Positions 53,208 to 61,548 of a stretch of DNA of 64,000 nucleotides are shown one piece after another (positions within the stretch are counted from its first letter, which is position 1; the number at the start of each line of letters is the position of its first letter). The translations under genes were made by a program, and so were the position numbers. A model generated the notes under the pieces. It was not told the origin of the DNA. It did not search any database and was given only the letters and a program-made list of their open reading frames with translations. The DNA comes from Lederbergia sp. NSJ-179. GTDB lineage: Bacteria > Bacillota > Bacilli > Bacillales > Bacillaceae_C. Location of the stretch: NCBI RefSeq assembly GCF_022867885.1, contig NZ_JALIFP010000006.1:1-64000 (forward strand). Direction: 5' to 3'.

Positions 53208-53252
53208 AAAAAAGAGGGAAATCTGCAAACAAGCACACTTCCCTCTTTTTTT
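53208..53252 (+). terminator. Terminator between binding protein and kinase genes
   Basis: AAAAAGAGGGAA pairs with TTCCCTCTTTTT across an 18-base loop and ends in T8. Confidence 0.8.
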
Positions 53253-53321
53253 TACTATTTCCTCCTATGTTCCTATGGGATAATAGAATTATCAAGATGG
53301 AACTCATGGGATGTGGACTAA

Positions 53322-55169
53322 ATGTTTACTAGAATAGTTAAAAAAGGGTATCAAAAATTCGGGCATCTCTCCTTACGCAATAAATTGATTGTTATCTATC
53401 TCGCTTTGTTTATGATTCCAGTTGTCCTGGTTGTCTTCCTTTATTCTAGTCAATTTTACAAGAATGCGATTAAGGAATCGGAAAGAAATAATCAATATGT
53501 AATGGAAATGGAAAAAATCCATATTGATAAAAATATTGAATCGATGCGGGAGTCTGCACAAACTTTGGCATCTGATCAAGATATTATTGATTTTGTCAGC
53601 ACTCCTGGGGAGAAAGCGGTGGAACAACTAATGGATTTTCAGAGAAATCAGATGACGAAAATGGTGAAATTATTAAATGTGAATCCAAGTATTGAATCGA
53701 TCCGTTTTTTCATTAATGATGATTCCCTGAGTGAAATGTGGCCGATTTTATTTCGCGAAAGTCGGGTTGCTGATTCGCCTTGGTTTACAGAAGCGATGTC
53801 AAGGGATGAAACAGAGCTATGGAAGCTAAAAAGGGAGGATTATCAGCTTCTGACCAATATACAGGAGAAGAATCCGAAAATCGCTTTGTACCGAAAAGTC
53901 AATGATATCTATGGCCATCATTTGGGAGTGATTGAAATTTCCATGCTCCAAAAGAACTTTTTCCCGAAAATGTATAGTCCGATTCAAGATGAGAAATCGG
54001 AAATCATCTTAGTGAATCAACAACAGCAAATTTTTAGCAATCCCGCCCGATCCTTTTTAAAAGATCAAGAGTTTACGAAAACAGAATATCAGTTTATTTT
54101 GGATCATTTAAAAAAGGATGAAGGTATTCATACCCTTTTTTTCACACATGAAAAGATTCCTTATCTTGCGGTTTCGTCTTTTATAGAAGGTACTGATACA
54201 TTTATGGTCAATATTGTATCTTTAGAAGATCTTTATTCAGAAACGAAAAAAGTCCGTATCTTGACGATTTTTACGGCCGCTGCCTTTTTACTCCTCTTAT
54301 TTCTGCTGACCTATCTAATGATCTCTCTTTTATTGAAAAAGATGTATACATTAATTGAGAAGATGAATCAGGTGGAGAAGGGAGATTTCACAACCAATAT
54401 AGAAATTGAAGGGGACGATGAATTCGCCGCATTAGCTTTCCACTTCCAAAATATGCTGGAAAAAATCAATCAATTAATTGCAGAAGCGGTCTATAAACAG
54501 GCAGTCACCAAAGATACAGAGTTAAGAGCGTTGAAAACGCAAATTGATTCCCATTTTCTCTATAATACACTTGAAAATATTAAAATGATGGCGGAAATGG
54601 AAGGAAAATACGATATATCGGATGCGCTTACCTCTTTAGGGGAAATGATGCGCTATAATATCAAATGGAAAAATGAGTTTGTTGTGTTAAATGAGGAAAT
54701 TGCCCATATTCAAAATTATATTGACATCATGAATCTTCGTTTGGACAATCAAGTCGATTTTATAGTGGACATTTCTGAAGGGCTGCGAGAACAGGAAATT
54801 TTAAAATTATCGCTGCAGCCCATTATTGAAAATGCGATTAAACATGGACTCCAACCAGATTTTAGAAATAAGCAACCAAGGATAAGAATCCGTGTATATC
54901 TGGAAAACCAATCAGTATTCATCGAGGTGCTTGATAATGGGGTCGGAATGAGCCCGGAGGAACTCGCTTCATTAAATCATACATTACAGTCTCGGATAGA
55001 GCAGGATAAACCAGGGAAAGGGATTGGAATAAAAAATGTGCATGAGCGCATTCTATTATCCTATGGACAGGGATATGGGATTCAAGTCGAAAGTGAGAAA
55101 GATCAGTACACAAGGGTCATGATCCAATTACCTTATTTAGTCATAAGGGGGGGCAGTAGGAATGTTTAA
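53322..55169 (+). CDS. Sensor histidine kinase, YesM type
   Basis: 615 residues. Two membrane helices (about 22-44 and 320-343) flank an extracellular sensor domain of the Cache type, then HAMP. The His_kinase domain has His411 in QIDSHFLYNTLENI, and the ATPase domain has N box LQPIIENAIKHGL and G box DNGVGMS. The family partners AraC-type regulators and controls the adjacent sugar importer. The ribosome site is weak (GGATGTGG). The stop overlaps the regulator start. Confidence 0.93.
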   Translation: MFTRIVKKGYQKFGHLSLRNKLIVIYLALFMIPVVLVVFLYSSQFYKNAIKESERNNQYVMEMEKIHIDKNIESMRESAQTLASDQDIIDFVSTPGEKAVEQLMDFQRNQMTKMVKLLNVNPSIESIRFFINDDSLSEMWPILFRESRVADSPWFTEAMSRDETELWKLKREDYQLLTNIQEKNPKIALYRKVNDIYGHHLGVIEISMLQKNFFPKMYSPIQDEKSEIILVNQQQQIFSNPARSFLKDQEFTKTEYQFILDHLKKDEGIHTLFFTHEKIPYLAVSSFIEGTDTFMVNIVSLEDLYSETKKVRILTIFTAAAFLLLLFLLTYLMISLLLKKMYTLIEKMNQVEKGDFTTNIEIEGDDEFAALAFHFQNMLEKINQLIAEAVYKQAVTKDTELRALKTQIDSHFLYNTLENIKMMAEMEGKYDISDALTSLGEMMRYNIKWKNEFVVLNEEIAHIQNYIDIMNLRLDNQVDFIVDISEGLREQEILKLSLQPIIENAIKHGLQPDFRNKQPRIRIRVYLENQSVFIEVLDNGVGMSPEELASLNHTLQSRIEQDKPGKGIGIKNVHERILLSYGQGYGIQVESEKDQYTRVMIQLPYLVIRGGSRNV

Positions 55170-56688
55170 GCTATTAATTATCGATGATGAGCGAAACATT
55201 CGCATCGGGATTCAATCCATGATTTCGAGGGAGTTTCCCAACCAATTCAGCTTCTTTTTAGCAAGTAATGGTGTGGAGGCATGGGAGATTTTAGAAATAG
55301 AAGCGATTGATATTATTTTGACCGATATTAAGATGCCGGCAATGGATGGAATTCAGCTTGTCCATGCGATTCAATCGTTAGAGAAAAAACCAGAAGTCGT
55401 GATGATTAGTGGGTATGATGATTTTGAATATGCCAGAGAGGCGATTAAATATCGAGTGAAGGATTATTTATTAAAGCCCATCAATAGAAAAGAACTTCAT
55501 CAAACATTAGAGCGTGTCATGAAGGAAGTGCAGGCGAAGAAAGAAAACGAGAAAGAAAAGGAGCTAATTCAAGCCAATCAATTAAATTATTTATTCATTC
55601 ACCCGGATATTACGCAGGATGAAATTGAAAAGGTAATCAACAATTTACAGATAGACGATTACCCTGAAGAATATTTTGTGGGTGTGATCAAATTTCAGCA
55701 GACAAAAACGGAAAAAGAACATCTTCCTTATGTGAAAGAAATTCTCGCACAATATTTTCAAGAATCTTTTAAACAAATGATTAGCTTCTATGATAAGGAT
55801 AACAACATCGTTCTGGTCACACCTACATGGCTGGTATTTGAGTCGATTCTTCCCCATTTCGAGACAACCACGGTGACAATCGGGGTAAGCCGGAAGATGA
55901 ATCAACGTTATCAAATTAAGGAAGGGTATGAACAAGCCCGTTTTGCTTTGAAACATTCCTTTCTGTTTGCAAGTAAAAAAATGATCAGCTTTTCTGAAAT
56001 TCACGATAGGAAACAGAATGATCCTCATTTGCTTCCTCTTGAACAGATCCAGAGAATTGCGAATATGATAGGGACCAATCGGGATCAGGAAATAAGGAAG
56101 CAATTACGAGAGATTCTGAATTTCGAAGAGATCTTAATGAATGGAATTGAATATATGGAAAAGTTGAATCAAGCGATTAATGAAGTGTTATTAGATTCTG
56201 CTTTTCATCGGCTCGGAAAAGAATCAATCGAAATTATGAAGCATTATCAGCATGTTGGCGATATGTATAATTTTGAAAACTTTTACGAGTATTATTATGC
56301 GTTGGAAGCATTAGTTTTACAACTACATGAATACAATAAACAGCTCAAATCCATTTACTCTGAACAAAGGCATATTGAAGAGGCCTTGCAGTATATAGAC
56401 GAGAACTATCATAAAGATATAAATTTAGCGGTGGTTTCCAATTATGTCTCCCTAAACTATTCCTATTTCAGTCATATGTTTAAAGAGCATACAGGTCAGA
56501 ATTTCGTTGATTATTTGAAAAAAGTTCGCATTGAAAAAGCCAAACTTCTTTTAAAGAAGACGGATTTAATGATTTTTGAAATAAGTTTGAAGGTTGGCTA
56601 TAAAAATCCAAAACAATTTACGAGAGTTTTCAGGGAATTAGAGGGAATTTCTCCAAAGGAATATAGAGAAAATAGCCTGATTCATTAG
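55162..56688 (+). CDS. AraC-family response regulator, YesN type
   Basis: 508 residues: receiver domain with Asp9/Asp10, phosphoacceptor Asp55 (LTDIKMPAMDG) and Lys in LLKPINR. A long middle region follows, then a C-terminal AraC double HTH (about 405-508) with NLAVVSNYVSLNYSYFSHMF and VGYKNPKQFTRVFRELEG. It overlaps the kinase gene by eight bases; GGGGGG precedes the ATG. Likely activates the importer genes upstream in response to the sugar. Confidence 0.94.
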   Translation: MFKLLIIDDERNIRIGIQSMISREFPNQFSFFLASNGVEAWEILEIEAIDIILTDIKMPAMDGIQLVHAIQSLEKKPEVVMISGYDDFEYAREAIKYRVKDYLLKPINRKELHQTLERVMKEVQAKKENEKEKELIQANQLNYLFIHPDITQDEIEKVINNLQIDDYPEEYFVGVIKFQQTKTEKEHLPYVKEILAQYFQESFKQMISFYDKDNNIVLVTPTWLVFESILPHFETTTVTIGVSRKMNQRYQIKEGYEQARFALKHSFLFASKKMISFSEIHDRKQNDPHLLPLEQIQRIANMIGTNRDQEIRKQLREILNFEEILMNGIEYMEKLNQAINEVLLDSAFHRLGKESIEIMKHYQHVGDMYNFENFYEYYYALEALVLQLHEYNKQLKSIYSEQRHIEEALQYIDENYHKDINLAVVSNYVSLNYSYFSHMFKEHTGQNFVDYLKKVRIEKAKLLLKKTDLMIFEISLKVGYKNPKQFTRVFRELEGISPKEYRENSLIH

Positions 56689-56708
56689 GAAATCTGGTAT
56701 ATGAGGAT

Positions 56709-56969
56709 GTTCAAAAAGTCCGGTAGACATAAGCGACAGAGGAACTTCGACTAAGTACCGACACGTCCTGTGTCGAACGTCGAAGTCACCACATCCTGTG
56801 GAAGCTCGTTGGCTTGTTTCTCCGCTGCTCATGTATTAGGATAAGGAACTTCTGCTAAAACCGCCCACGTCCTGTGGGCAACGCAGAAGTCAGTACATCC
56901 TGTACAAGTCCGCTGCTCGAAACTGCGCCGCCTCGATCTTCTTGGTCCTTTTTATCCTCCTTTTTGAAC
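56709..56969 (+). ncRNA. R2 element with two Bacillaceae-1-like modules (inverted twin of 20.8 kb)
   Basis: Plus-strand modules at 56744-56801 (outer stem ACTTCGAC/GTCGAAGT; CGACACGTCCTGTGTCG; CCACATCCTGTGG) and 56848-56905 (ACTTCTGC/GCAGAAGT; GCCCACGTCCTGTGGGC; GTACATCCTGTAC). Element ends GTTCAAAAAG and CTTTTTGAAC are perfectly complementary. Differs from the copy at 20789-21055 by only a few bases. Lies between convergent yesN-like and ywpF genes. Confidence 0.5.
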
Positions 56970-57008
56970 ACTCACTATATGGAGAAATGTAACGTAACGT
57001 TGAAGGAC

Positions 57009-57055
57009 GCCTCCCACCTCAAGGGGACAACCCATGAATAGGTGACGGAGGCTTT
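57009..57055. other. Hairpin before ywpF end
   Basis: GCCTCC..ACCT pairs with AGGT..GGAGGC around a ~20-base loop. Only a short T run follows on the plus strand, so terminator function is doubtful. Confidence 0.45.
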
Positions 57056-57056
57056 G

Positions 57057-57470
57057 TCATGTTTGCTTTGCTTTCATGCGTTTTTTAAATTCTATTGTGA
57101 GCGCCTCACCGCTGTATCCTTCCTTGATTAACTTCTCTAAAAGTAATTCTAAATGCTCTATGCGTTTTCGTCTCAATTTTCCTTGCAGGAGTACACTAAT
57201 GTGGCTGTCGAACTCGCGAATGGTAATGACTTCCGCAGTAAATGGGGCAGGATCATTGCCCTGATGAGTGATGACGACTCTTACTTCAAATGTTTCTTTA
57301 TTCTCATACTTAGACTGAAATTCTTTTTTTAACCTTTTTTCGATATAAGCCTCTATAATCCAGATGCCATCTTCACTTTCTTTATTAATAATTAATCCAT
57401 CTGTTAGAGGGATGTCGATCGTTTGTTGTTGGTCGATGATCTGAAGAGCGACAATTTTAAATGTTTTCAT
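57057..57470 (-). CDS. ywpF: YwpF-like protein
   Basis: 137 residues starting MKTFKIVALQIIDQQQTIDI, matching the YwpF family that neighbours ssbB in bacilli. The ATG at 57470 has GGAGG seven bases upstream; an upstream in-frame ATG at 57488 lacks one. Function unknown. Divergent from ssbB. Confidence 0.85.
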   Translation of the reverse strand: MKTFKIVALQIIDQQQTIDIPLTDGLIINKESEDGIWIIEAYIEKRLKKEFQSKYENKETFEVRVVITHQGNDPAPFTAEVITIREFDSHISVLLQGKLRRKRIEHLELLLEKLIKEGYSGEALTIEFKKRMKAKQT

Positions 57471-57570
57471 CCTTTCGCCTCCGTTCATGCCGTTTCTTCA
57501 ATTATAGCATTTTCCTTCAACTTTTTTAAAATTCCATAGAAATTAATTTTTAAGTGAAACACCGGTTGTC

Positions 57571-57636
57571 AAAATCGAATTTTCGTTTAGGTAATTTCCT
57601 TTTTTCTCTTAAATATAGCCGTAAAAATGCCATTTT
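57571..57636 (+). promoter_or_regulatory. Two ComK-type AT-boxes upstream of ssbB
   Basis: AAAATCGAATTTT (57571-57583) and AAAATGCCATTTT (57624-57636) both fit AAAA-N5-TTTT. The 40-base gap is longer than the known 8, 18 and 31 spacings but stays near the same helical face. ssbB is a ComK gene in B. subtilis. Confidence 0.4.
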
Positions 57637-57702
57637 TGCGATTTTACGAAGGGAGAAGTGTCCGATATGATAGGAGTAACTTGTCGAAAGGGAAGGGAAA
57701 TT

Positions 57703-58044
57703 GTGATAAATCAGGTGACCTTGGTTGGTAGATTGACAAAAGAGCCAAATCTTCGCTATACAATGGAAGGAAAAGCTGTATTAAATGTGACAATTGCGCT
57801 TAACCGTATTTTTAAAAATGCCAAGGGAGAGTATGATACAGATTTTGTTCTTTGTACATTATGGGGGAAAACGGCGGAAAACACCTCAAAGTTTTGCCGA
57901 AAGGGATCTCTCATTGGAATCACAGGAAGAATCCAAACGAGGAATTACGAAAATCAAGAAGGAAAGATAGTTTACGTAACAGAAGTCCTTGCGGAATCAG
58001 TAAAATTTATGGATCGAAAACCAGCCGAGGAAAAAGCCTTTTAA
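57703..58044 (+). CDS. ssbB: Single-stranded DNA-binding protein SsbB (competence-type)
   Basis: Protects single-stranded DNA during natural transformation. 113 residues, OB fold (NQVTLVGRLTKEPNLRYTM, VTEVLAESVKFMDRK), lacking the long acidic tail of the replicative Ssb; same length as B. subtilis SsbB. The start is GTG 57703 behind GGAAGGGAAA. An upstream in-frame start at 57658 is less likely. Position next to ywpF and ywqA supports the name. Confidence 0.9.
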   Translation: MINQVTLVGRLTKEPNLRYTMEGKAVLNVTIALNRIFKNAKGEYDTDFVLCTLWGKTAENTSKFCRKGSLIGITGRIQTRNYENQEGKIVYVTEVLAESVKFMDRKPAEEKAF

Positions 58045-58096
58045 TATGCCTGGCATGCCCCGGATTTTGTCGAATATTCATTATGGAGGTGAACGT

Positions 58097-58288
58097 TTGG
58101 TTAGTCGAAATGGAAGTCATTCGATGGAAATGGTGGTAGGTGATCTTATCCTTATGTTAGGGAAAGCCAATCATGAAATTTATCAATTAAGAGAAAGAGT
58201 GGATTACCTGGAAAGTCTCCTTCAGAAGCCGACCTTAGATAGTTCCCCAGATTCCACCCTCAATTTAGAAAGAAAAATGGCACAATAA
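58097..58288 (+). CDS. Small hypothetical protein with coiled-coil segment
   Basis: 63 residues from TTG 58097, with GGAGGTGA a few bases upstream. The middle (LMLGKANHEIYQLRERVDYLESLLQ) looks like a short coiled coil. Family not recognised. It follows ssbB by about 50 bases and precedes a terminator, so may be co-transcribed with it. Confidence 0.55.
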   Translation: MVSRNGSHSMEMVVGDLILMLGKANHEIYQLRERVDYLESLLQKPTLDSSPDSTLNLERKMAQ

Positions 58289-58336
58289 ATTTTCTCCAAC
58301 TGTGTCAGATGCTTGATCCTCCTAATTGCCCCATTT

Positions 58337-58374
58337 AAAAAGGCTGTCCCAAGTGAATTGGAACAGCCTTTTCT
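58337..58374 (+). terminator. Terminator after ssbB unit
   Basis: AAAAGGCTGT.CC pairs with GG.ACAGCCTTTT around a short loop. Also placed at the end of the convergent minus-strand gene. Confidence 0.8.
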
Positions 58375-58704
58375 TTAGGCCCACAGGATGTTGGTTAGAT
58401 TTGCTTTGGAAAAATCTATATGACTTGAATTTTCCTCACACAGTAACTCTTTCGCTTCCGTCAATAAGGCAGGGAGATGATCCCCGGCTTCGCGTAAAGA
58501 ATCCCAACGCAAATGGAGGGGGAGCCACGTTTTCGGGAATAGAGAAGGATCCTCTAATAGCCCATCAACCTCTTTTTCACAGATCCCTCGAATAAGAAAG
58601 TCCGCTCTTAACTCTGCTCTCTCTTTCTGAAACTGCGCGTCTTTTTCCTTTAGCTTATTCAGAAAAGCAAGGATTTGCTTTTCCTCCACGGAATGATCTG
58701 GCAT
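58375..58704 (-). CDS. Hypothetical protein downstream of ywqA
   Basis: 109 residues, mostly helical and charged (EEKQILAFLNKLKEKDAQFQ), with AAAGGAG eight bases before the ATG. I do not recognise the family. The last residues (NLTNILWA) are encoded by a fragment of the dispersed hairpin repeat (58381-58394), so its native C-terminus has probably been replaced. It lies 30 bases after ywqA on the same strand. Confidence 0.7.
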   Translation of the reverse strand: MPDHSVEEKQILAFLNKLKEKDAQFQKERAELRADFLIRGICEKEVDGLLEDPSLFPKTWLPLHLRWDSLREAGDHLPALLTEAKELLCEENSSHIDFSKANLTNILWA

Positions 58705-58734
58705 AGAGACGACTCCTTTCCATTATAAGTAGAT

Positions 58735-61548
58735 TTAAGCTAGGGCTAGTAAGGAACGTAACTCATCATTTGATAATTCAGTCACCCATTGATCACTTCG
58801 AATGATTTCTTCATTTAGGGCTTGCTTTTTCTCAAGCATCATATCAATTCGTTCTTCCAATGTACCTGTTGTAATAAATTTATGGACATGGACAAAACGG
58901 TCTTGACCAATCCGATAAGCTCGATCGGTTGCCTGGTTTTCAACAGCCGGATTCCACCAACGGTCATAGTGAATGACATGATTGGCCGCTGTTAAATTCA
59001 AACCTGTTCCACCTGCTTTCAAGGATAATAGGAAGAAAGGAAATTCTCCTGCTTGGAAACGAGACACATATTCATCCCTTTGCCCTTTAGGCATGCTCCC
59101 ATTTAAGAAAGGAACTTGAATAGAAAAGCGTTTTTCTAAAAGATGGCGAATCATTTCCCCCATTTGGATATATTGGGTAAAAATAATGCCTGCTTCTCCT
59201 CTTTCCACAATGGTATCAGCCATTTCCACCAATGTTTTGATTTTATTCGACCGCTCCACGACCTTCTCTGGGATACCTTCCTTTAAATAAAGAGCGGGAT
59301 GATTACATAATTGCTTTAGTTTATTCAGCATCTGTAAAATCAGTCCCTTGCGCTCGAAAAAGCTTAAGGCTTCAATTTTAGAAAAGGTCTCTTGTACTAA
59401 ATCTTCGTATAAGGCTGCCTGTTCCGTTGTTAAGGCACAGTATTCCTTTTGTTCCAACTTCTCTGGCAGATTTAACTCTACTTCTGGATCCTTTTTCGTT
59501 CTCCTTAGTAAAAAAGGTTTGATTAGGCGTTGTAATTCTTTAATTTTTACCTCTGAACTATCTCTTTCAATCGGAGAAATATATTTCTTTTGGAATTGGC
59601 CAAAGGTGCCCAAATAGCCATGGTTAATAAAGTCAAAAATGGACCATAACTCAGCCAAGCGGTTTTCCATTGGTGTCCCTGTTAAAGCAATGTGATGAGC
59701 CCCTTTTAATTTCCGAATCGCCCGGGATTGTTTCGTTTCTGCATTTTTAATATTCTGTGCTTCATCAAGGGCAATTGTTCCCCATTCCACACCAGCAAAT
59801 TCCTCGAAATCCAGATGGGATAAGGCATAGCTCGTTAACACGACATCCGCATTTTGAATGCTATTAGTGAAGCCCTCCCCTTTTGGCCGATTAGGACCAT
59901 AATGCAAAACAACGTTTAAGCTCGGAGAAAATTTCTCCAATTCCCTCTGCCAATTCCCGAGGACCGTTGTTGGACAAATAATCAAGGCTGGTTGCTTGCT
60001 TAAGCCATGTTTTTTAACATGAAGCAGATAAGCAATCAGTTGAATCGTTTTCCCTAAGCCCATATCATCCGCGAGACAGGCACCAAATCCAAATTGACGT
60101 AGGAAAGCGAGCCAATCCACACCAAGCTTCTGATAGGGACGCAATTCGCCTAATAATTGATCGGGAACTTGGATGGGCGGAATCTCATCTAAAGTGTTCA
60201 GTTGCTTGAGCATTTTTTTAAGTGACTGATTTAGTTCAATTTTGATCTGGGCAAAGGCACGAGGGTCAAATTCCTCTTCAGGGTTTGAATCAAGTTCTTC
60301 TTCAGCCCCCATCGCAAAAATATCCTGCATCCGTAAGCCTTCTTTTCTTGCTTGGGTCATCAGTGCTTGAATATGAGCAATCATTTTTGGATCAAGCTTC
60401 ACCCAGCGGCCCCGAATTTTGACAAGACGGCGCTGTTCTTGAACAAGTTTCTGAAATTCCTCCTCTGATAAATCGGCTCCATTCATGGAAAAGCGCCAGT
60501 TGAAATTAAGCATCGCATCTAAGCCAACAAAGGAAGGACGATACTGGGTGGCCGTTTGCCGGACTCGTGCTTTTACCGTTAGATTCGCATCACGCATGGC
60601 TTCCCACCAACTTGGGAGAAGAATGTCAATGCCAAGAGAAAGTAATTTTTCACTTGCGTCTGTAAGGAAATCCCAAGCTGCTGCCTCTTCAAGTGTTCTC
60701 GTTAAACCGGTGTTTCCTTGTAACCAAGGGAAGAGCTTGATCCATCGTTCTTCTTCCTTTGTCACCTCTTCAAGATAGGGCTGCCATCGTTTAGGGACCT
60801 TTTCTTCTATTGAATACACTTTATCCGGGTTGTTTGGATCGCGAAGAATCGTTTCTAATCTCCAAGGCTCCTCATCTGTCTCAGGTTCGGATAAACGAAG
60901 CCCAATGGAAAAGGGCAGTGTTTCCTTAGAAAGATTGGCCCAAGCCTGCCACCTCTCTTCATCAAAATACGTATTTAGTTCATCCGCAGTAAGTGGACTT
61001 GAGTGCAAGGCGTCCAATTTTTCCGCTAGCTTAGGTTGCTGGAATCCCCCTTCAAGATAGTTCGTTAAGGAGTAATGGTAAAACTTGGAAATAAAGGTTT
61101 TGAGCGATTCTCCAAATATCGATTGATCCCAAAAGGCCTCTTGAAATTCATCCCAAACCAAGGAAGGAACTTTCCATGTAAACAAAGCCTCCTCCTCATC
61201 TGAAAAAGTTGGATTCCAATTTCCATTCTGAATCGCCTCTAGAATAATCGGTGCTACATTTAATAAGGAATCTTCGGGCTCATCCCAAATCCATTGAATA
61301 AAAGGACTAAAGCCTTCTCTACCTAGCAAAGTCAAAAGCTCATAACTATTAAGCTCAATTCCGCTTATCTGATCATGCGTGATTTTTTTCAAAAAGGAAC
61401 CATAAAAGCTTTCCCCATGCCAAAGAAAGAGATTCGACTGCCAATAAGAGGGATTAACAGTCTCTTCCCATGTGTTTTCCGCATAGAGGAAAAATGAATC
61501 AGCTGTGAGTGGTCGAATATGCAATTGCAATTGGTCATTATTCCTCAT
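58735..61548 (-). CDS. ywqA: SNF2-family DNA/RNA helicase YwqA
   Basis: 937-residue Swi2/Snf2 ATPase. The N-terminal ~430 residues form the bacterial SNF2-associated domain (with VDWLAFLRQFGFGACLADD at its border). Walker A DMGLGKTIQ is near 495, DEAQN (motif II) near 593, TGTPMENRLAELWSIFDFI follows, and a helicase C domain ends the protein with GGTGLNLTAANHVIHYDRWW. Function in bacilli is not well established. Start overlaps the ywqB stop by 11 bases, so the two are coupled. Confidence 0.95.
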   Translation of the reverse strand: MRNNDQLQLHIRPLTADSFFLYAENTWEETVNPSYWQSNLFLWHGESFYGSFLKKITHDQISGIELNSYELLTLLGREGFSPFIQWIWDEPEDSLLNVAPIILEAIQNGNWNPTFSDEEEALFTWKVPSLVWDEFQEAFWDQSIFGESLKTFISKFYHYSLTNYLEGGFQQPKLAEKLDALHSSPLTADELNTYFDEERWQAWANLSKETLPFSIGLRLSEPETDEEPWRLETILRDPNNPDKVYSIEEKVPKRWQPYLEEVTKEEERWIKLFPWLQGNTGLTRTLEEAAAWDFLTDASEKLLSLGIDILLPSWWEAMRDANLTVKARVRQTATQYRPSFVGLDAMLNFNWRFSMNGADLSEEEFQKLVQEQRRLVKIRGRWVKLDPKMIAHIQALMTQARKEGLRMQDIFAMGAEEELDSNPEEEFDPRAFAQIKIELNQSLKKMLKQLNTLDEIPPIQVPDQLLGELRPYQKLGVDWLAFLRQFGFGACLADDMGLGKTIQLIAYLLHVKKHGLSKQPALIICPTTVLGNWQRELEKFSPSLNVVLHYGPNRPKGEGFTNSIQNADVVLTSYALSHLDFEEFAGVEWGTIALDEAQNIKNAETKQSRAIRKLKGAHHIALTGTPMENRLAELWSIFDFINHGYLGTFGQFQKKYISPIERDSSEVKIKELQRLIKPFLLRRTKKDPEVELNLPEKLEQKEYCALTTEQAALYEDLVQETFSKIEALSFFERKGLILQMLNKLKQLCNHPALYLKEGIPEKVVERSNKIKTLVEMADTIVERGEAGIIFTQYIQMGEMIRHLLEKRFSIQVPFLNGSMPKGQRDEYVSRFQAGEFPFFLLSLKAGGTGLNLTAANHVIHYDRWWNPAVENQATDRAYRIGQDRFVHVHKFITTGTLEERIDMMLEKKQALNEEIIRSDQWVTELSNDELRSLLALA

